64,000 nucleotides of DNA, from NCBI GenBank assembly GCA_905234735.1, contig CAJOJA010000009.1, forward strand, positions 1-64,000. The letters run 5' to 3'. The position numbers and the translations under genes were made by a program. How positions within the stretch are numbered: position 1 is the first letter of the stretch; each line of letters begins with the position of its first letter. Shown here in pieces: positions 56,001 through 64,000 of this stretch. This DNA comes from an uncultured Bacteroidaceae bacterium (GTDB lineage Bacteria; Bacteroidota; Bacteroidia; Bacteroidales; Bacteroidaceae). Below the pieces are notes generated by a model. It was not told where the DNA came from. It saw only the letters and a program-made list of their open reading frames with translations, and did not search any database.

Positions 56001-59000
56001 TTACAAGTTCGGGATCATTGTTTGTCAAATCGACAACAAACGTTATATCCGTACCTGTATAGAACATGTAAGAAGAAGCACTTACGGTGGAGTTTTGAAG
56101 GTCAAATATAACACTGATATTTTGCCTCAGCCATCCATTGTAGTATGACATTACAACCGTTTTTGCCTCCACTGCAGTAAAGTCATACAATACATTCTTA
56201 AATTCACTCTGCAATACCAGTCCCTGCGCAGTTGTCACTTTAGCCATGATATTATGACGCGACAAGTTATATGGCTCATTAAGCTCGCAAGTTGTTGCCC
56301 AATTACCGTTTGCAAGCGACGTGGTTTGACCAATGAGCACATCGTTGTCGTAGATTTCGATGGTAGATTTGCCAATGGCAGTTCCGCTGACAGGGATTCT
56401 GGTCTTTGCAACAGTACTGGGAACACTTATTGAAAGGTCACGAGCCGTGTAATTTGCTGAACCGATAGGCTGTATTATGCTCTGTCCGTTGAGGTCGAAC
56501 TGTGCGAACGCACTCGGAGCATAGTCACCACCGAGGGTTGGAATGACACAGAAGCGTACGCGGTCAGTGTAGCGCACCAAGGGGATGGTGAGTCGGTTGC
56601 CGTTGAGCGTATAGCTACTGGTGCTGTTGCCAACCATCACGGAGTTCTCAACGAACGAGCATGACTCGGGAAGGTCCACAATCATCTGCACGTTGGAAAC
56701 ATTCGATGCGTATGCCGTCTTGAAGTCGATTCGGCCTGTCAGCGTCAGGTAGTTACCAGCCACAATCGTCGACTTGTTCACCGTGAACGAAGTACCGTCA
56801 CCTGTGTAATAGAGCTTGCTTTCGTCCAGCGTGGGCACCTGTTTTATGTTCACAAGACTTATCACTCCGCTATTCACCTCTACAGTGTTCTGTACATAGT
56901 CGGAACCCAGTACGAGACCTGTTTCAGGCAATTGCGAGAGGTCGTAAATCGTGTTAAACAGGCGACTACTACCCATGGTGACGATGGTGTAACTGCCATC
57001 TGCCAGACCAGCGAAGCTAAGTTCAGCATTCGTATAGTTGGCTGTCTTCAGCAGTTTGCCCTTGCCATCATACAGCATTCCCACCACAGCCTGATTGGCA
57101 TTCTCCTGGAACGAGGCCTTGATGCCACCCAGTTCCACAATGGGGAATGTAGCCGATGCACGCTGCCCATCGATGGTCACAGTGGCCGTAACAGGATTGA
57201 AGGCACCCGTGCGACTGGTGGCGGTCAAAGCAAGAACATCGCCGTCGGCAACTTCCTCCAAGAGCACGATTTGCGGATACTGTACGTTGAACTGACCAAT
57301 CTCGCTCTGCGATGTCTGGTTGTAGATGGTATAGTTCACGTTCTGGTAATCGCTGTACCACTCCTGCACTTCAGCCTCCTGTCCAGCGGCAACGCTGCCT
57401 GTAAAGGTGAAGCCGATGGCTATGGTGGCACCCACGATGCTCTTCAGGTTTACCTCAGACAGTTCAACCTGGCCCTCTGCCAACTGTTCGTCAATCGTCA
57501 GGGTCTGGCTCACATAGTCCGATGCAGCAACCGTCAGCTGTGTGGGCACTCGCAAAACCGTCAGAGTATATTTTCCCTCGGCATCGGTCTTGGTGTTCAG
57601 CGTGCGGCTGTAGCGACCATCGAAGGTCTGCGAGGCGCTCACCGTGGCACTAACGACAGGTTGCCCCGTCAGCATATCCTTGACGCGACCTGAAAGGATT
57701 ACCTGCGGAATGGCTGAAAGCTGGCAAACGATGTTGTTGTCGCCGTCCTGCAGGGTATATTCCTTTGCCTCTGGGGTCTGATAACTCATCGCCAGTTCCT
57801 GATTGAGCGTGATGCGATACGCAACCTGCCGCCCTACGGGCAGTCCGGTCAGGCTGGTTCCCTGTGACAGATAGTTGCCATCCACATCAACCCAAGCCAC
57901 TTGTACCTGCTGCGTAACATCCTCTTCACCAGCCATAACGGTCAGCGATACATTCTGCGGACGGGTCAGTGTGGCAAAGGTCACCGTAACATCCTCATCC
58001 TCAATCTTCACATTGTCAATCTGTCCGAAAACGTCGCCAGCCTGGCTGCGCAGAATCACGTTCCACTCCGTGTTACGGATGATGTTAGCAAACGTGTAAC
58101 TCATGCGGTCGGTCATCACATAGTGCATGCGCTGGCCATTCTTGGTATTGGTCAGTTCCAGCCACATCTGGGCATAATCCGCAACATTAGTACCCTCGGG
58201 CAATTGCACGGTCAGATTGCGGATGTCCTCCTTAATGGGCATCAGCGTGAACTTGCTCCATGCCTCGTTGTCCTGATACTGCGCAATGGCAGCTGCGGGA
58301 ACATATACCACCAGTCCTTCGGGTACTCCTTCGAACACTTGACCATCCAGAGCAGGCGGAGTCATGGCATAGAGATTGATTGAGGTCAACTGTGTACACT
58401 CGGCAAAGGCGCGATAGCCAATCTTCTCCACCGTTGCAGGCAGATAAACGGTCTCCAGCTTGGCGTAGTCGAAGGCGTAGGAAGGAATCTCCGTCACACC
58501 CGTCACGCGGCTCAGGTCGAGCAAGGTACAGTTCTCATAATTGTTGGCAATACCGAAGTCGTAATTACCCATGCGACCGGCTACGGTAATCATGGCCACT
58601 TCGCTGGCCTGACTGTCGCCGATGGCATTGCGAACAGCAGTATTCAGGTCGTTTGGTGTGAAGTCATCCACGATGACCTCACCCAGTTCCTTGTTCCAAT
58701 AGTTCTTGGCAGGATTGGATGGTGTAGCAGGATCGAAATCAAACACGCCGTAAATCACCACATTGCCATGAGGCATAACATAATAGAAGTCCTGAACCTC
58801 AGAAAGCGTATTGCCTTCGCCGTCCTCCCAGCGCAGGAACTTGTAGCCGGTGTTGGTGTAGGCGTAGAGGCGTACATTAGCACCCTCCTCTGCCGTAGCC
58901 TGATTGGTGTTGAACGAGCCGCCGCCCATGGGTTTGCATTTCACCGTTACGGTGTAGCGCGTTGCCATTGAATCGGGATTGGCAGGCACATCGGGGTCAT

Positions 59001-59553
59001 AGTCGTACACTGCTGTCAGTTGCACATTGCGCTGCGGCATGGTGTAGCTGAACGACGTCGACTCTGACACCAGTTTTCCCTCGTCATCCTGCCAGCGCAG
59101 GAATTTGAAGCCTGTATTGCGATAGGCATACAAATAGACATTCGCTCCGGCAGCATACCGTCCGCTGTAGATGTTCAGCGAACCTGCCCCGCTAGGCGAC
59201 ATGCTGGTCGTCAGTGTATAGAAGGTGGTGGTGTCGGGCATTGCAGGGTCGCCAGGCACCGTGGGGTCATATTCGTATCGGGCTTGCAACGTAGCATCAT
59301 GCGAAAGCATGGTGTAGTTGAAGCTCGTAGAGGAGGAGACGAGTTGGTCTCCCTCGTACCATCCCTTGAATACGTAACCCGTGTTGCGGTACGTATACAA
59401 GTAGATGCTACTCCCCTCTTCGTATGTTCCGCCACTCGTGTTGAGAGAACCCGCACCGACGGGCGTGACCTCCACCGCCAGATTAAAGGCGGAGGCCAGC
59501 GCCATCGATACGTGCAGCAGACATACGAGCGTGATGCTTAATAGTCTGTTCAT
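53077..59553 (-). CDS. Giant T9SS-exported multidomain surface protein (2158 aa)
   Basis: Signal peptide (about 1-21); three repeats of the InlB/Listeria-Bacteroides type (about 25-95, 112-185, 197-270; NTGYVFKGW, NTGFKFLRW, NTGYKFLRW); a BspA-like LRR part (about 300-420); beta domains; a carboxypeptidase-regulatory-like domain (about 612-680); CARDB-like beta domains; an A+T-richer helical core (about 1075-1650) with several Cys and hydrophobic segments; a run of 12 Asp (about 1655-1666); a second regulatory-like domain (about 1680-1775); a Big-type domain; a chitobiase C-terminal-like motif (IIYYTLDGSCPC, about 2010); and a T9SS type-A tail (LRIYPLPVRDRLNV to VLSRKIVKVE). Probably a large adhesin or a polymorphic effector. 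It lies 12 nt downstream of the 1278-aa gene. Confidence 0.87.
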   Translation of the reverse strand: MNRLLSITLVCLLHVSMALASAFNLAVEVTPVGAGSLNTSGGTYEEGSSIYLYTYRNTGYVFKGWYEGDQLVSSSTSFNYTMLSHDATLQARYEYDPTVPGDPAMPDTTTFYTLTTSMSPSGAGSLNIYSGRYAAGANVYLYAYRNTGFKFLRWQDDEGKLVSESTSFSYTMPQRNVQLTAVYDYDPDVPANPDSMATRYTVTVKCKPMGGGSFNTNQATAEEGANVRLYAYTNTGYKFLRWEDGEGNTLSEVQDFYYVMPHGNVVIYGVFDFDPATPSNPAKNYWNKELGEVIVDDFTPNDLNTAVRNAIGDSQASEVAMITVAGRMGNYDFGIANNYENCTLLDLSRVTGVTEIPSYAFDYAKLETVYLPATVEKIGYRAFAECTQLTSINLYAMTPPALDGQVFEGVPEGLVVYVPAAAIAQYQDNEAWSKFTLMPIKEDIRNLTVQLPEGTNVADYAQMWLELTNTKNGQRMHYVMTDRMSYTFANIIRNTEWNVILRSQAGDVFGQIDNVKIEDEDVTVTFATLTRPQNVSLTVMAGEEDVTQQVQVAWVDVDGNYLSQGTSLTGLPVGRQVAYRITLNQELAMSYQTPEAKEYTLQDGDNNIVCQLSAIPQVILSGRVKDMLTGQPVVSATVSASQTFDGRYSRTLNTKTDAEGKYTLTVLRVPTQLTVAASDYVSQTLTIDEQLAEGQVELSEVNLKSIVGATIAIGFTFTGSVAAGQEAEVQEWYSDYQNVNYTIYNQTSQSEIGQFNVQYPQIVLLEEVADGDVLALTATSRTGAFNPVTATVTIDGQRASATFPIVELGGIKASFQENANQAVVGMLYDGKGKLLKTANYTNAELSFAGLADGSYTIVTMGSSRLFNTIYDLSQLPETGLVLGSDYVQNTVEVNSGVISLVNIKQVPTLDESKLYYTGDGTSFTVNKSTIVAGNYLTLTGRIDFKTAYASNVSNVQMIVDLPESCSFVENSVMVGNSTSSYTLNGNRLTIPLVRYTDRVRFCVIPTLGGDYAPSAFAQFDLNGQSIIQPIGSANYTARDLSISVPSTVAKTRIPVSGTAIGKSTIEIYDNDVLIGQTTSLANGNWATTCELNEPYNLSRHNIMAKVTTAQGLVLQSEFKNVLYDFTAVEAKTVVMSYYNGWLRQNISVIFDLQNSTVSASSYMFYTGTDITFVVDLTNNDPELVNGVYVRVYTDKKQWIKIPASYDKKTDKWVAIRHFDSNNLPIGVKVDVDAITPPIVDVDELVRVQGEVENGINELTEDAQKTDSVLSMIQAVLNTENPDTVQIDSLMKAFGMPLAEGVENANIDELDDEQFAAYIQQLCNQVDSLVNAQDTAFIQILKEYESQCKFELAYLGKQYSVEITEPYTTDVSVLIADGFKQVQTTSDYQIYEKYEEDQYIRIDLNANICVKMFVAFSSSSYRRGLAEDVASVCSTILAAITNLNAVQAKLSDFVIWFQFEKNKRFMAFVAEDQLVADALKAVEKRMSSASGFKYLSLVEEKMALLAKRAALTAKWEVIAKGMQTTVKFVGTALSGITNIILCLKSEYDNCVLVSQLQVPTCLFSYAPAVASGYEGEIDGLFDYVRNWALWTVARCGVYMAGDVILSETVVLPLVLSIAECAAEIYYGNCKQKEFDGLLSSLKSRMKKSQKELCKDDDDDDDDDDDDEPNPTTNPIHDPSGFVYEGVFSNRVEGATATVFYKEMVEDMYGDLHENIVKWDAEEYAQENPLFTDENGYYQWDVPTGLWQVKFEKEGYETTYSEWLPVPPPQLDVNIAMTQNVQPNVRQARAYEDAVEIEFDKYMIPDGLTTENITVLQNDEPVEGSIQLLNEEVSYEGQTDTYASRVRFNAAEPFSAKEITLVVKNRVQSYAGIRMQDDFLQKFAVELEVKQIVCDSVSVVTYGESKTIVVSVLPAQASAGRTLNVATSSDMMLTLENKSVTIGEDGTATIIVTGELPGTAALTFTVSGSEVSATSVVSIEQAVILPIVALPIASIASGSEVEKGTEVFLSCETEGAIIYYTLDGSCPCDENAQRYVYDGTPIVINESVTIRMMAVADGMVESEIAEYIYTVKVEDAIADVALNGQLRIYPLPVRDRLNVTAGGNIIRNVSLYTVGGALVKRVAVPSRHVVLDTSRLAPGVYTVSVATETQVLSRKIVKVE

Positions 59554-59565
59554 ATTCTCAGTGGT

Positions 59566-62500
59566 TTACTTGTTCGACATGAATTTCTTACCCTTCTGTA
59601 CATATACGCCCTTCTTCTGGGTCGTCGTTCTGCGACCTGTCAGGTCATAAACGGGTTCGTTCTTCAGGGTTTCTGTTTCTGCAAAGTCGATGCCTGTGGC
59701 CTCGCCTACGAAGCGAACCAGGAAGCGACCAGGATAGTTGCCGGCATTGGCCGTGAAGGTGTATTCACCATCGGTGAGGACGACGGTCTTGCCCGTCAGC
59801 TGGTCTTCCAATACGACCTTGTAACCATGCATGGAGTTAGCCAGTGCTATGGTGTGCGAACCGCTGCGTCCGATGCGCATGCTGAGTGTAACCACACCGT
59901 CAGCCACGGGACGTTCGTTGATGGCGTAGTCCGTGTTGCTGTAGGTAGAGAACAGCTGAGGAGCATTGGCATCCAGCGACATGAACTTGCTGGCATCCTT
60001 GTCCATCTCATAGTTGGCGCTTGCCATATCGTTCAGCACGATACGGGTCTGGTCGGTCTGTTGGCCATCGGTCAGTGTCAGGTTGACGATAGTGCGCACA
60101 TTGGCACTTTCAGCACGGGCACCTGCAGCCTCCTCAATGGTGCGGGCTTCGCGTGTGGTCTGACGTCCATCCTTGCCGAATACGATTTCACCGGCAGCCA
60201 CAGGACGCTGTACGAAGAAGGCCTCGCCCGGACTCAGTATGTAGGCATCGTCGGCAGGGCTGTATGCCTTGTAGTTGCCGTTGTATATATCCCACACGGT
60301 GATGGGGGCGCTGTATTCCATGAAGCGTGTGTCGTAGTAGCTGGGATAGGGATTACCAATGAAGTTCCAGCTGCGGTTGTGCGTGAATGCACTGGGATAG
60401 TCGTTCAGGGCAACGGTGATGTCCGTTGTCTGGAACAGGTTGTTCTTGTTGCCGTTGTTGATGGCCTTCATGGTATATCCGCTGCCTTCCTGCCAGCTGT
60501 TGTTGACATATCGGCTACCCTGGATGATGAAGCCCTCGCCTGCCTTGATTTCGTCGTCAGCCGTCAGGCGAACCCATGTCTTGTCGGTCTCGCCGGCAGC
60601 ACGGGCCTGGCCGTCGTACTTGCGGATGACCCAGTTGGTGGTTCCCGTTTCGAAGGGCACGATGTCCGAAACCTTCACGTCGAACGGCATGGCCATGAAC
60701 GTCCATCTGTCATTGCGGGTGTATATGTCAATCTGTACATTGTCGGCACGAAGGTGCGAATTGTTCACCAGCGAGCAGTAGTGGGAATTGCGGTTGCTGT
60801 TGCCGTAAGCATAATTCGGATCCCAGAACATCGAGAAGTTGCTCATCGACAGTGTGCCTTCGCCATTGACGGTGAGTGCACCATACTGCCAATAGTAAGA
60901 ACCCTTCTGGTCGTGTATCAGGCTCACATTGGGCTTGTACTCCGTGGTCAATCCCTCGGGCAGGGTAAGGTGGAAGTCGCTGACTACAGTGATGTTCTCG
61001 GGCAGATAGTCGATGGGCTTGATGATGGGGAATTTGTCCCAGCCCGTTGACTGCTTATAGTTGTTCAGCGACAAGGCGGGCACATACAACTCGCGGCCTT
61101 CCATGTCCATTCCATAAGGAATCTGGTCGGTCATATAAGGCGGTTCGATGGAGAGGCAGGTGACCTTGCGCAGGTTGTCGCAGTAGTCGAACGGCGACGA
61201 ATTGGCCAGCACCAGCGAACTGGGCAGGGTGATTTCGGTCAGGGCATCGCAATCGTAGAACGAGTTGTCGGCCAACTGGTACAGGCCCTCGTTGAACTTG
61301 ACTTCCGAGAGCGTGAAGTTGTAGGCAAATGCACTGCTGCCAATGAAGTGCAGCGTTGTGGGGAACTTCAGCGAAGTCAGGTTGTAGTTGTCGTAGAATG
61401 CACTGTTGTTAATATTTACCAGACCCTCGGCAAAGTCAATTTCCTTCAGGTTGTAGTTGTAGGCAAATGCACTGTTGGGAATGGTCTGCAGTGTCGTAGG
61501 CAACTTCAGGTAAGTGCAGCGGTCGCAGTGGTAGAAGGCGCCATCGCCCAGTGCGGTCAGACCTTCGGGCAGGACAACCTCACGCAGGTTCGTGCACTCC
61601 TGGAAGGCATAACGGTTGATGGTCTGCAGCGATGCGGGGAAGTCTATGTGTTCCAGTGCATAGCAGCGGTAGAAGGCATATTCGCCAATGGAAACGAGCG
61701 AAGACGGCAGGATTACCTTTTCAATGATTTTGTGCTCATAGAACAGCTGATTGGGCAGGTTGGTCATCTTCAGGCCACTCATGTCGATCTCGCACAGACT
61801 GGTCAGACGCTCGCGGATGGTGCTCAGGTCGGCATCGTTGAGTGTTCCCGATACCTTCAGGCTCTTCACGTCACTGAAGTATTCAACCTTACTCAGGATA
61901 GAGTCGCCCAGCGAACCAGGAACCTGAACGTCGAAGGCCAGGAATACGTATTCGAGGCGCAGGCTGATTTTGTCCATCTCGTTCATCAGGCGCTTGCAGT
62001 CTCTGTTGGACAGGGAACCATCCTTCAGGCCCTTTCCAGCCTGGGCTATCAGGGCAGAAGCCTCCTCCACAGTGGTGGGAGCAGCCTTCTCGGCGTTGTC
62101 CACCTTATCCTGCAGCTGCTGTGCTCTCTTTGCCAGGGCGTCGTAGTTGTCGACTGCAGCCAGGGCGTCGTCGTAGATGTCAGAGTACTTGACGATTACA
62201 CGGCTCTTAGCCTCATAGTCGGCAGCTGTCTTCAGTTCATCTAACATAGCAACAACCTGAGCGCGATATCCTTCGGGCATGGGCAGACCCTTCAATTGGG
62301 GCAGTTTCTCCTCTACTTCGGCAATGTCGGCCTCGTTGACGTAGTCCAGACGGAAGTTGTCGAAGCAGGTCCACTGATTCCAACCCGTTTCGATGAAGCG
62401 GATACCAATGCGCAACGTATCCTTGTCGTTATAGGCAAAGAGCGTGTTCTCGTACATGCCCCTGTTGAAGGCCAGCGACGTGCTGGTTGCATAGTCGGGA

Positions 62501-63402
62501 ACAAACGAACCCTCGCCAGTGGTGATGAACTCGCCCTGGCGGTAGAAGTTTTCATACACAGCCTCGTCGTAGATATTCTTAATGGGGCTTTCCTCCTGCC
62601 CCATATAAATCTTGGCCTGGACAGGCTGCTTGCCATACCAATACCACGACTGATTGTCGCTGCCCACCATCTGGAAAGCCTGCACGCGCAGACGATACAG
62701 ACCCTTCTTGGCACTGGGCAGGTCCTGATACATGTCATAGCCATAGCGGTTGTTGCCGCTTCGCATCACATAGTTTTCGTCCAGTCCGCCACGCGACAGG
62801 TCGTCGCCCGTGCGAACCCAACCATCATAATACTGGTTGAACTGCGGGTTTACAATGCGCGGAGCATCGTAGCCATAGAGACCAAAGTCGATGAAGTTGT
62901 CACCATAGGTACCTCGCACCTGCACGGCCACCACATTCTGACCCGTGTGCAGAAGTGCTTGCTGTTCTGGGGTCAATGCCACGATGGCGGGATTACCGTT
63001 GTACAAGTAGCCGTCGTAGCTGTATATTTCCGTTCCGTTCAGATACAGCGTGCAGCCGTCGTCGTGATACACATACAGGTAAACGGTGTTGACACGGTCC
63101 AACGACTCGACGTCGAAATAGCGGCGCAACCAGTAGCTGGAGTAGTCGTCTTTCCATTCCGTATTATAATACACATTGCTGGTATTGCTGATAGGTCCCT
63201 CCAGGGTACCCCACGCCGAGTCGTCGTAGTTCTCGGCGTACCATTCGCCATCTGGTACGGCTGAAGTGTTCTGTTCATACAGATACTTGGCACTCCATGC
63301 CTCCTTTGAAAGTTGGCCATAGGGCAACAGTGCCTGCTCGGCCAGGACTTGATGACAGCACATCATAGCCATCATCAACAGTGTTGTTAGTGTTTTCTTC
63401 AT
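59566..63402 (-). CDS. T9SS-exported BspA-like leucine-rich-repeat protein with galactose-binding-like modules
   Basis: Surface protein of 1278 aa. Signal peptide (about 1-21), two jelly-roll modules (about 25-175, with YVYHDDGCTLYLNGTEIY; and about 180-355), a helical linker (about 360-470), a BspA-type LRR_5 array (about 500-770; repeated FYHC/FAYN and ALTEITLPSSL-type units), a beta region (about 800-1060) with a WNFIGNPYPSYYD motif often seen in T9SS cargo, and a C-terminal tail (VYDLTGRR ... KKGVYVQKGKKF). Likely glycan- or host-binding. It precedes the 2158-aa gene with a 12-nt gap, so both are probably expressed from the promoter at 63452. Confidence 0.87.
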   Translation of the reverse strand: MKKTLTTLLMMAMMCCHQVLAEQALLPYGQLSKEAWSAKYLYEQNTSAVPDGEWYAENYDDSAWGTLEGPISNTSNVYYNTEWKDDYSSYWLRRYFDVESLDRVNTVYLYVYHDDGCTLYLNGTEIYSYDGYLYNGNPAIVALTPEQQALLHTGQNVVAVQVRGTYGDNFIDFGLYGYDAPRIVNPQFNQYYDGWVRTGDDLSRGGLDENYVMRSGNNRYGYDMYQDLPSAKKGLYRLRVQAFQMVGSDNQSWYWYGKQPVQAKIYMGQEESPIKNIYDEAVYENFYRQGEFITTGEGSFVPDYATSTSLAFNRGMYENTLFAYNDKDTLRIGIRFIETGWNQWTCFDNFRLDYVNEADIAEVEEKLPQLKGLPMPEGYRAQVVAMLDELKTAADYEAKSRVIVKYSDIYDDALAAVDNYDALAKRAQQLQDKVDNAEKAAPTTVEEASALIAQAGKGLKDGSLSNRDCKRLMNEMDKISLRLEYVFLAFDVQVPGSLGDSILSKVEYFSDVKSLKVSGTLNDADLSTIRERLTSLCEIDMSGLKMTNLPNQLFYEHKIIEKVILPSSLVSIGEYAFYRCYALEHIDFPASLQTINRYAFQECTNLREVVLPEGLTALGDGAFYHCDRCTYLKLPTTLQTIPNSAFAYNYNLKEIDFAEGLVNINNSAFYDNYNLTSLKFPTTLHFIGSSAFAYNFTLSEVKFNEGLYQLADNSFYDCDALTEITLPSSLVLANSSPFDYCDNLRKVTCLSIEPPYMTDQIPYGMDMEGRELYVPALSLNNYKQSTGWDKFPIIKPIDYLPENITVVSDFHLTLPEGLTTEYKPNVSLIHDQKGSYYWQYGALTVNGEGTLSMSNFSMFWDPNYAYGNSNRNSHYCSLVNNSHLRADNVQIDIYTRNDRWTFMAMPFDVKVSDIVPFETGTTNWVIRKYDGQARAAGETDKTWVRLTADDEIKAGEGFIIQGSRYVNNSWQEGSGYTMKAINNGNKNNLFQTTDITVALNDYPSAFTHNRSWNFIGNPYPSYYDTRFMEYSAPITVWDIYNGNYKAYSPADDAYILSPGEAFFVQRPVAAGEIVFGKDGRQTTREARTIEEAAGARAESANVRTIVNLTLTDGQQTDQTRIVLNDMASANYEMDKDASKFMSLDANAPQLFSTYSNTDYAINERPVADGVVTLSMRIGRSGSHTIALANSMHGYKVVLEDQLTGKTVVLTDGEYTFTANAGNYPGRFLVRFVGEATGIDFAETETLKNEPVYDLTGRRTTTQKKGVYVQKGKKFMSNK

Positions 63403-63451
63403 AGCGTACTATTTTAGATGGTTAATACTATAATGAGAATATACTCGTGGG

Positions 63452-63459
63452 CAAATTTA
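63452..63459 (-). promoter_or_regulatory. -7 box for the two large surface-protein genes
   Basis: Minus-strand TAAATTTG, exact TAnnTTTG match; 49 nt upstream of the ATG at 63402. Confidence 0.6.
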
Positions 63460-63633
63460 TGCAAAATAAGACAACAATACAAATTAATAGACTATTATTT
63501 TTAATTCTCAGCGTAAAACGAATGATATTTCGGAGATTATCACTAATTTACAAGGAATACATTTACGAAAAACCACGCAGGCCTGTATGAGAGGGCTGCA
63601 TGACGCACCTTCGGCATCCTGGTATGGTTTGAG

Positions 63634-63698
63634 CTTGTGCCACGCGTGGCACAAGCGTTTCCCACGCATGGTACAAGCTTTTCCCACGCGTGGGAAAA
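63634..63698. repeat. Three 22-nt-spaced palindromic repeats in a divergent intergenic region
   Basis: CACGCGTG at 63641, CACGCATG at 63663 and CACGCGTG at 63685 are exactly 22 nt apart. The first sits in a perfect 22-bp palindrome (arms CTTGTGCCACG / CGTGGCACAAG), the third in a perfect 20-bp palindrome (arms TTTTCCCACG / CGTGGGAAAA), and the middle one combines the left half of the third with the right half of the first. No gene is seen in the rest of this 446-nt gap. Confidence 0.85.
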
Positions 63699-63787
63699 AC
63701 CCATGCCAGCCCGAAGACGAATTACGAAAATATGGAGGGAGCACTTAATTCTATGATTATTTAGGCAATTTTCTCGTAAAAATTGAG

Positions 63788-63795
63788 TAATTTTG
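63788..63795 (+). promoter_or_regulatory. Putative -7 box for the right-edge lipoprotein
   Basis: TAATTTTG, matching TAnnTTTG; 53 nt before the ATG at 63849. Confidence 0.45.
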
Positions 63796-63848
63796 TTGCC
63801 GATTTATGATTCATGCTGTATGGACAGACCAGATAAAACATATACCCA

Positions 63849-64000
63849 ATGAACAAGGAAACGATAAAATACTGGGGGCTTTTCCTCATATTGACCCTTT
63901 GCTGTACTACGTTTTTATATGCATGTTCTAACAGCGACAACGCTGCAGGACAGGGCAATGTAGCAACCATTGCCAACAAGGTATGGGATTTCTCTCAGGC
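63849..64000 (+). CDS. Lipoprotein, partial (cut by window end)
   Basis: Reading frame of 50 complete codons that is still open at the window end. It starts MNKETIKYWGLFLILTLCC and reaches a probable lipobox FLYAC followed by SNSDN, so the mature protein would be a lipoprotein with a Ser/Asn/Asp start typical of Bacteroidetes. The visible mature part (VATIANKVWDFSQ) does not identify a family. Confidence 0.75.
   Translation, partial: MNKETIKYWGLFLILTLCCTTFLYACSNSDNAAGQGNVATIANKVWDFSQ

Noticed and set aside
63508..63744. 78-codon minus-strand frame across the 22-nt palindromic repeats
   Set aside because: The frame exists only because the palindromes lack stops; composition is unlike neighbouring proteins.

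Overview
This window (about 50% G+C) reads as chromosomal DNA from a Bacteroidales bacterium, most likely a gut or rumen Prevotella or close relative. Several things point there: promoters of the Bacteroidetes type (-7 box TAnnTTTG, often inside CGTACCTTTG), surface proteins with type IX secretion (T9SS) C-terminal domains, BspA-like leucine-rich repeats, paired dockerin-tailed secreted proteins, a fused SecDF, an SDR-type UxuB beside UxuA, and an IspG of the plant/Chlamydia/Bacteroidetes lineage. No rRNA, tRNA, CRISPR array, phage, transposase or integrase was seen. The genus is an inference.

Layout. 0-6.4 kb: an OprP-type porin diverges from a large CarboxypepD_reg/outer-membrane beta-barrel protein; then a minus-strand cluster of a membrane-anchored hypothetical, a DUF3822-like protein and rsmD. 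6.4-10.9 kb: a RecD-like helicase, then mscS-uxuA-uxuB (hexuronate catabolism). 10.9-23.1 kb (minus strand): a 1241-aa T9SS cargo, a 56-aa small protein, a strong terminator, metG, and two dockerin-tailed secreted proteins, one with a metzincin-like motif and one with an exonuclease/endonuclease/phosphatase domain. 23.4-28.5 kb (minus): secDF, a membrane-anchored EEP protein and a rhomboid protease. 28.7-36 kb (plus): HU, argS, an RNase H, an MsbA-like ABC exporter, an LtaS-like phosphotransferase and an LpxL-type acyltransferase; the last three look like an envelope lipid set. 36.1-36.8 kb: a small BspA-like protein whose T9SS tail has gone out of frame. 37.4-46.1 kb (minus): a tight cluster ypfJ-GH51-rpoN-PAP2-like-purE-ispG-cysS. 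46.2-53.0 kb: a GH2 enzyme, a Na/Pi cotransporter (minus), and purN-M64 peptidase. 53.1-63.4 kb (minus): two very large T9SS-exported surface proteins of 2158 and 1278 aa. The right edge cuts a lipoprotein gene.

The most unusual signals lie between the genes and in a few proteins. (1) Five junctions between co-directional genes are largely or wholly made of degenerate 7-nt tandem repeats, and one junction of 9-nt repeats; in several the repeat runs almost from stop codon to next start. (2) Two intergenic sites carry exactly three copies of a 21-nt or 22-nt unit with embedded palindromes. (3) A 33-nt extended promoter module occurs twice at 30/33 identity. (4) IspG has the sequence character of the three-domain enzyme but only the length of the two-domain enzyme. 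(5) The 2158-aa protein has an A+T-richer, Cys-containing helical core bounded on one side by a run of 12 Asp. No complete novel defence or mobile system was recognised.
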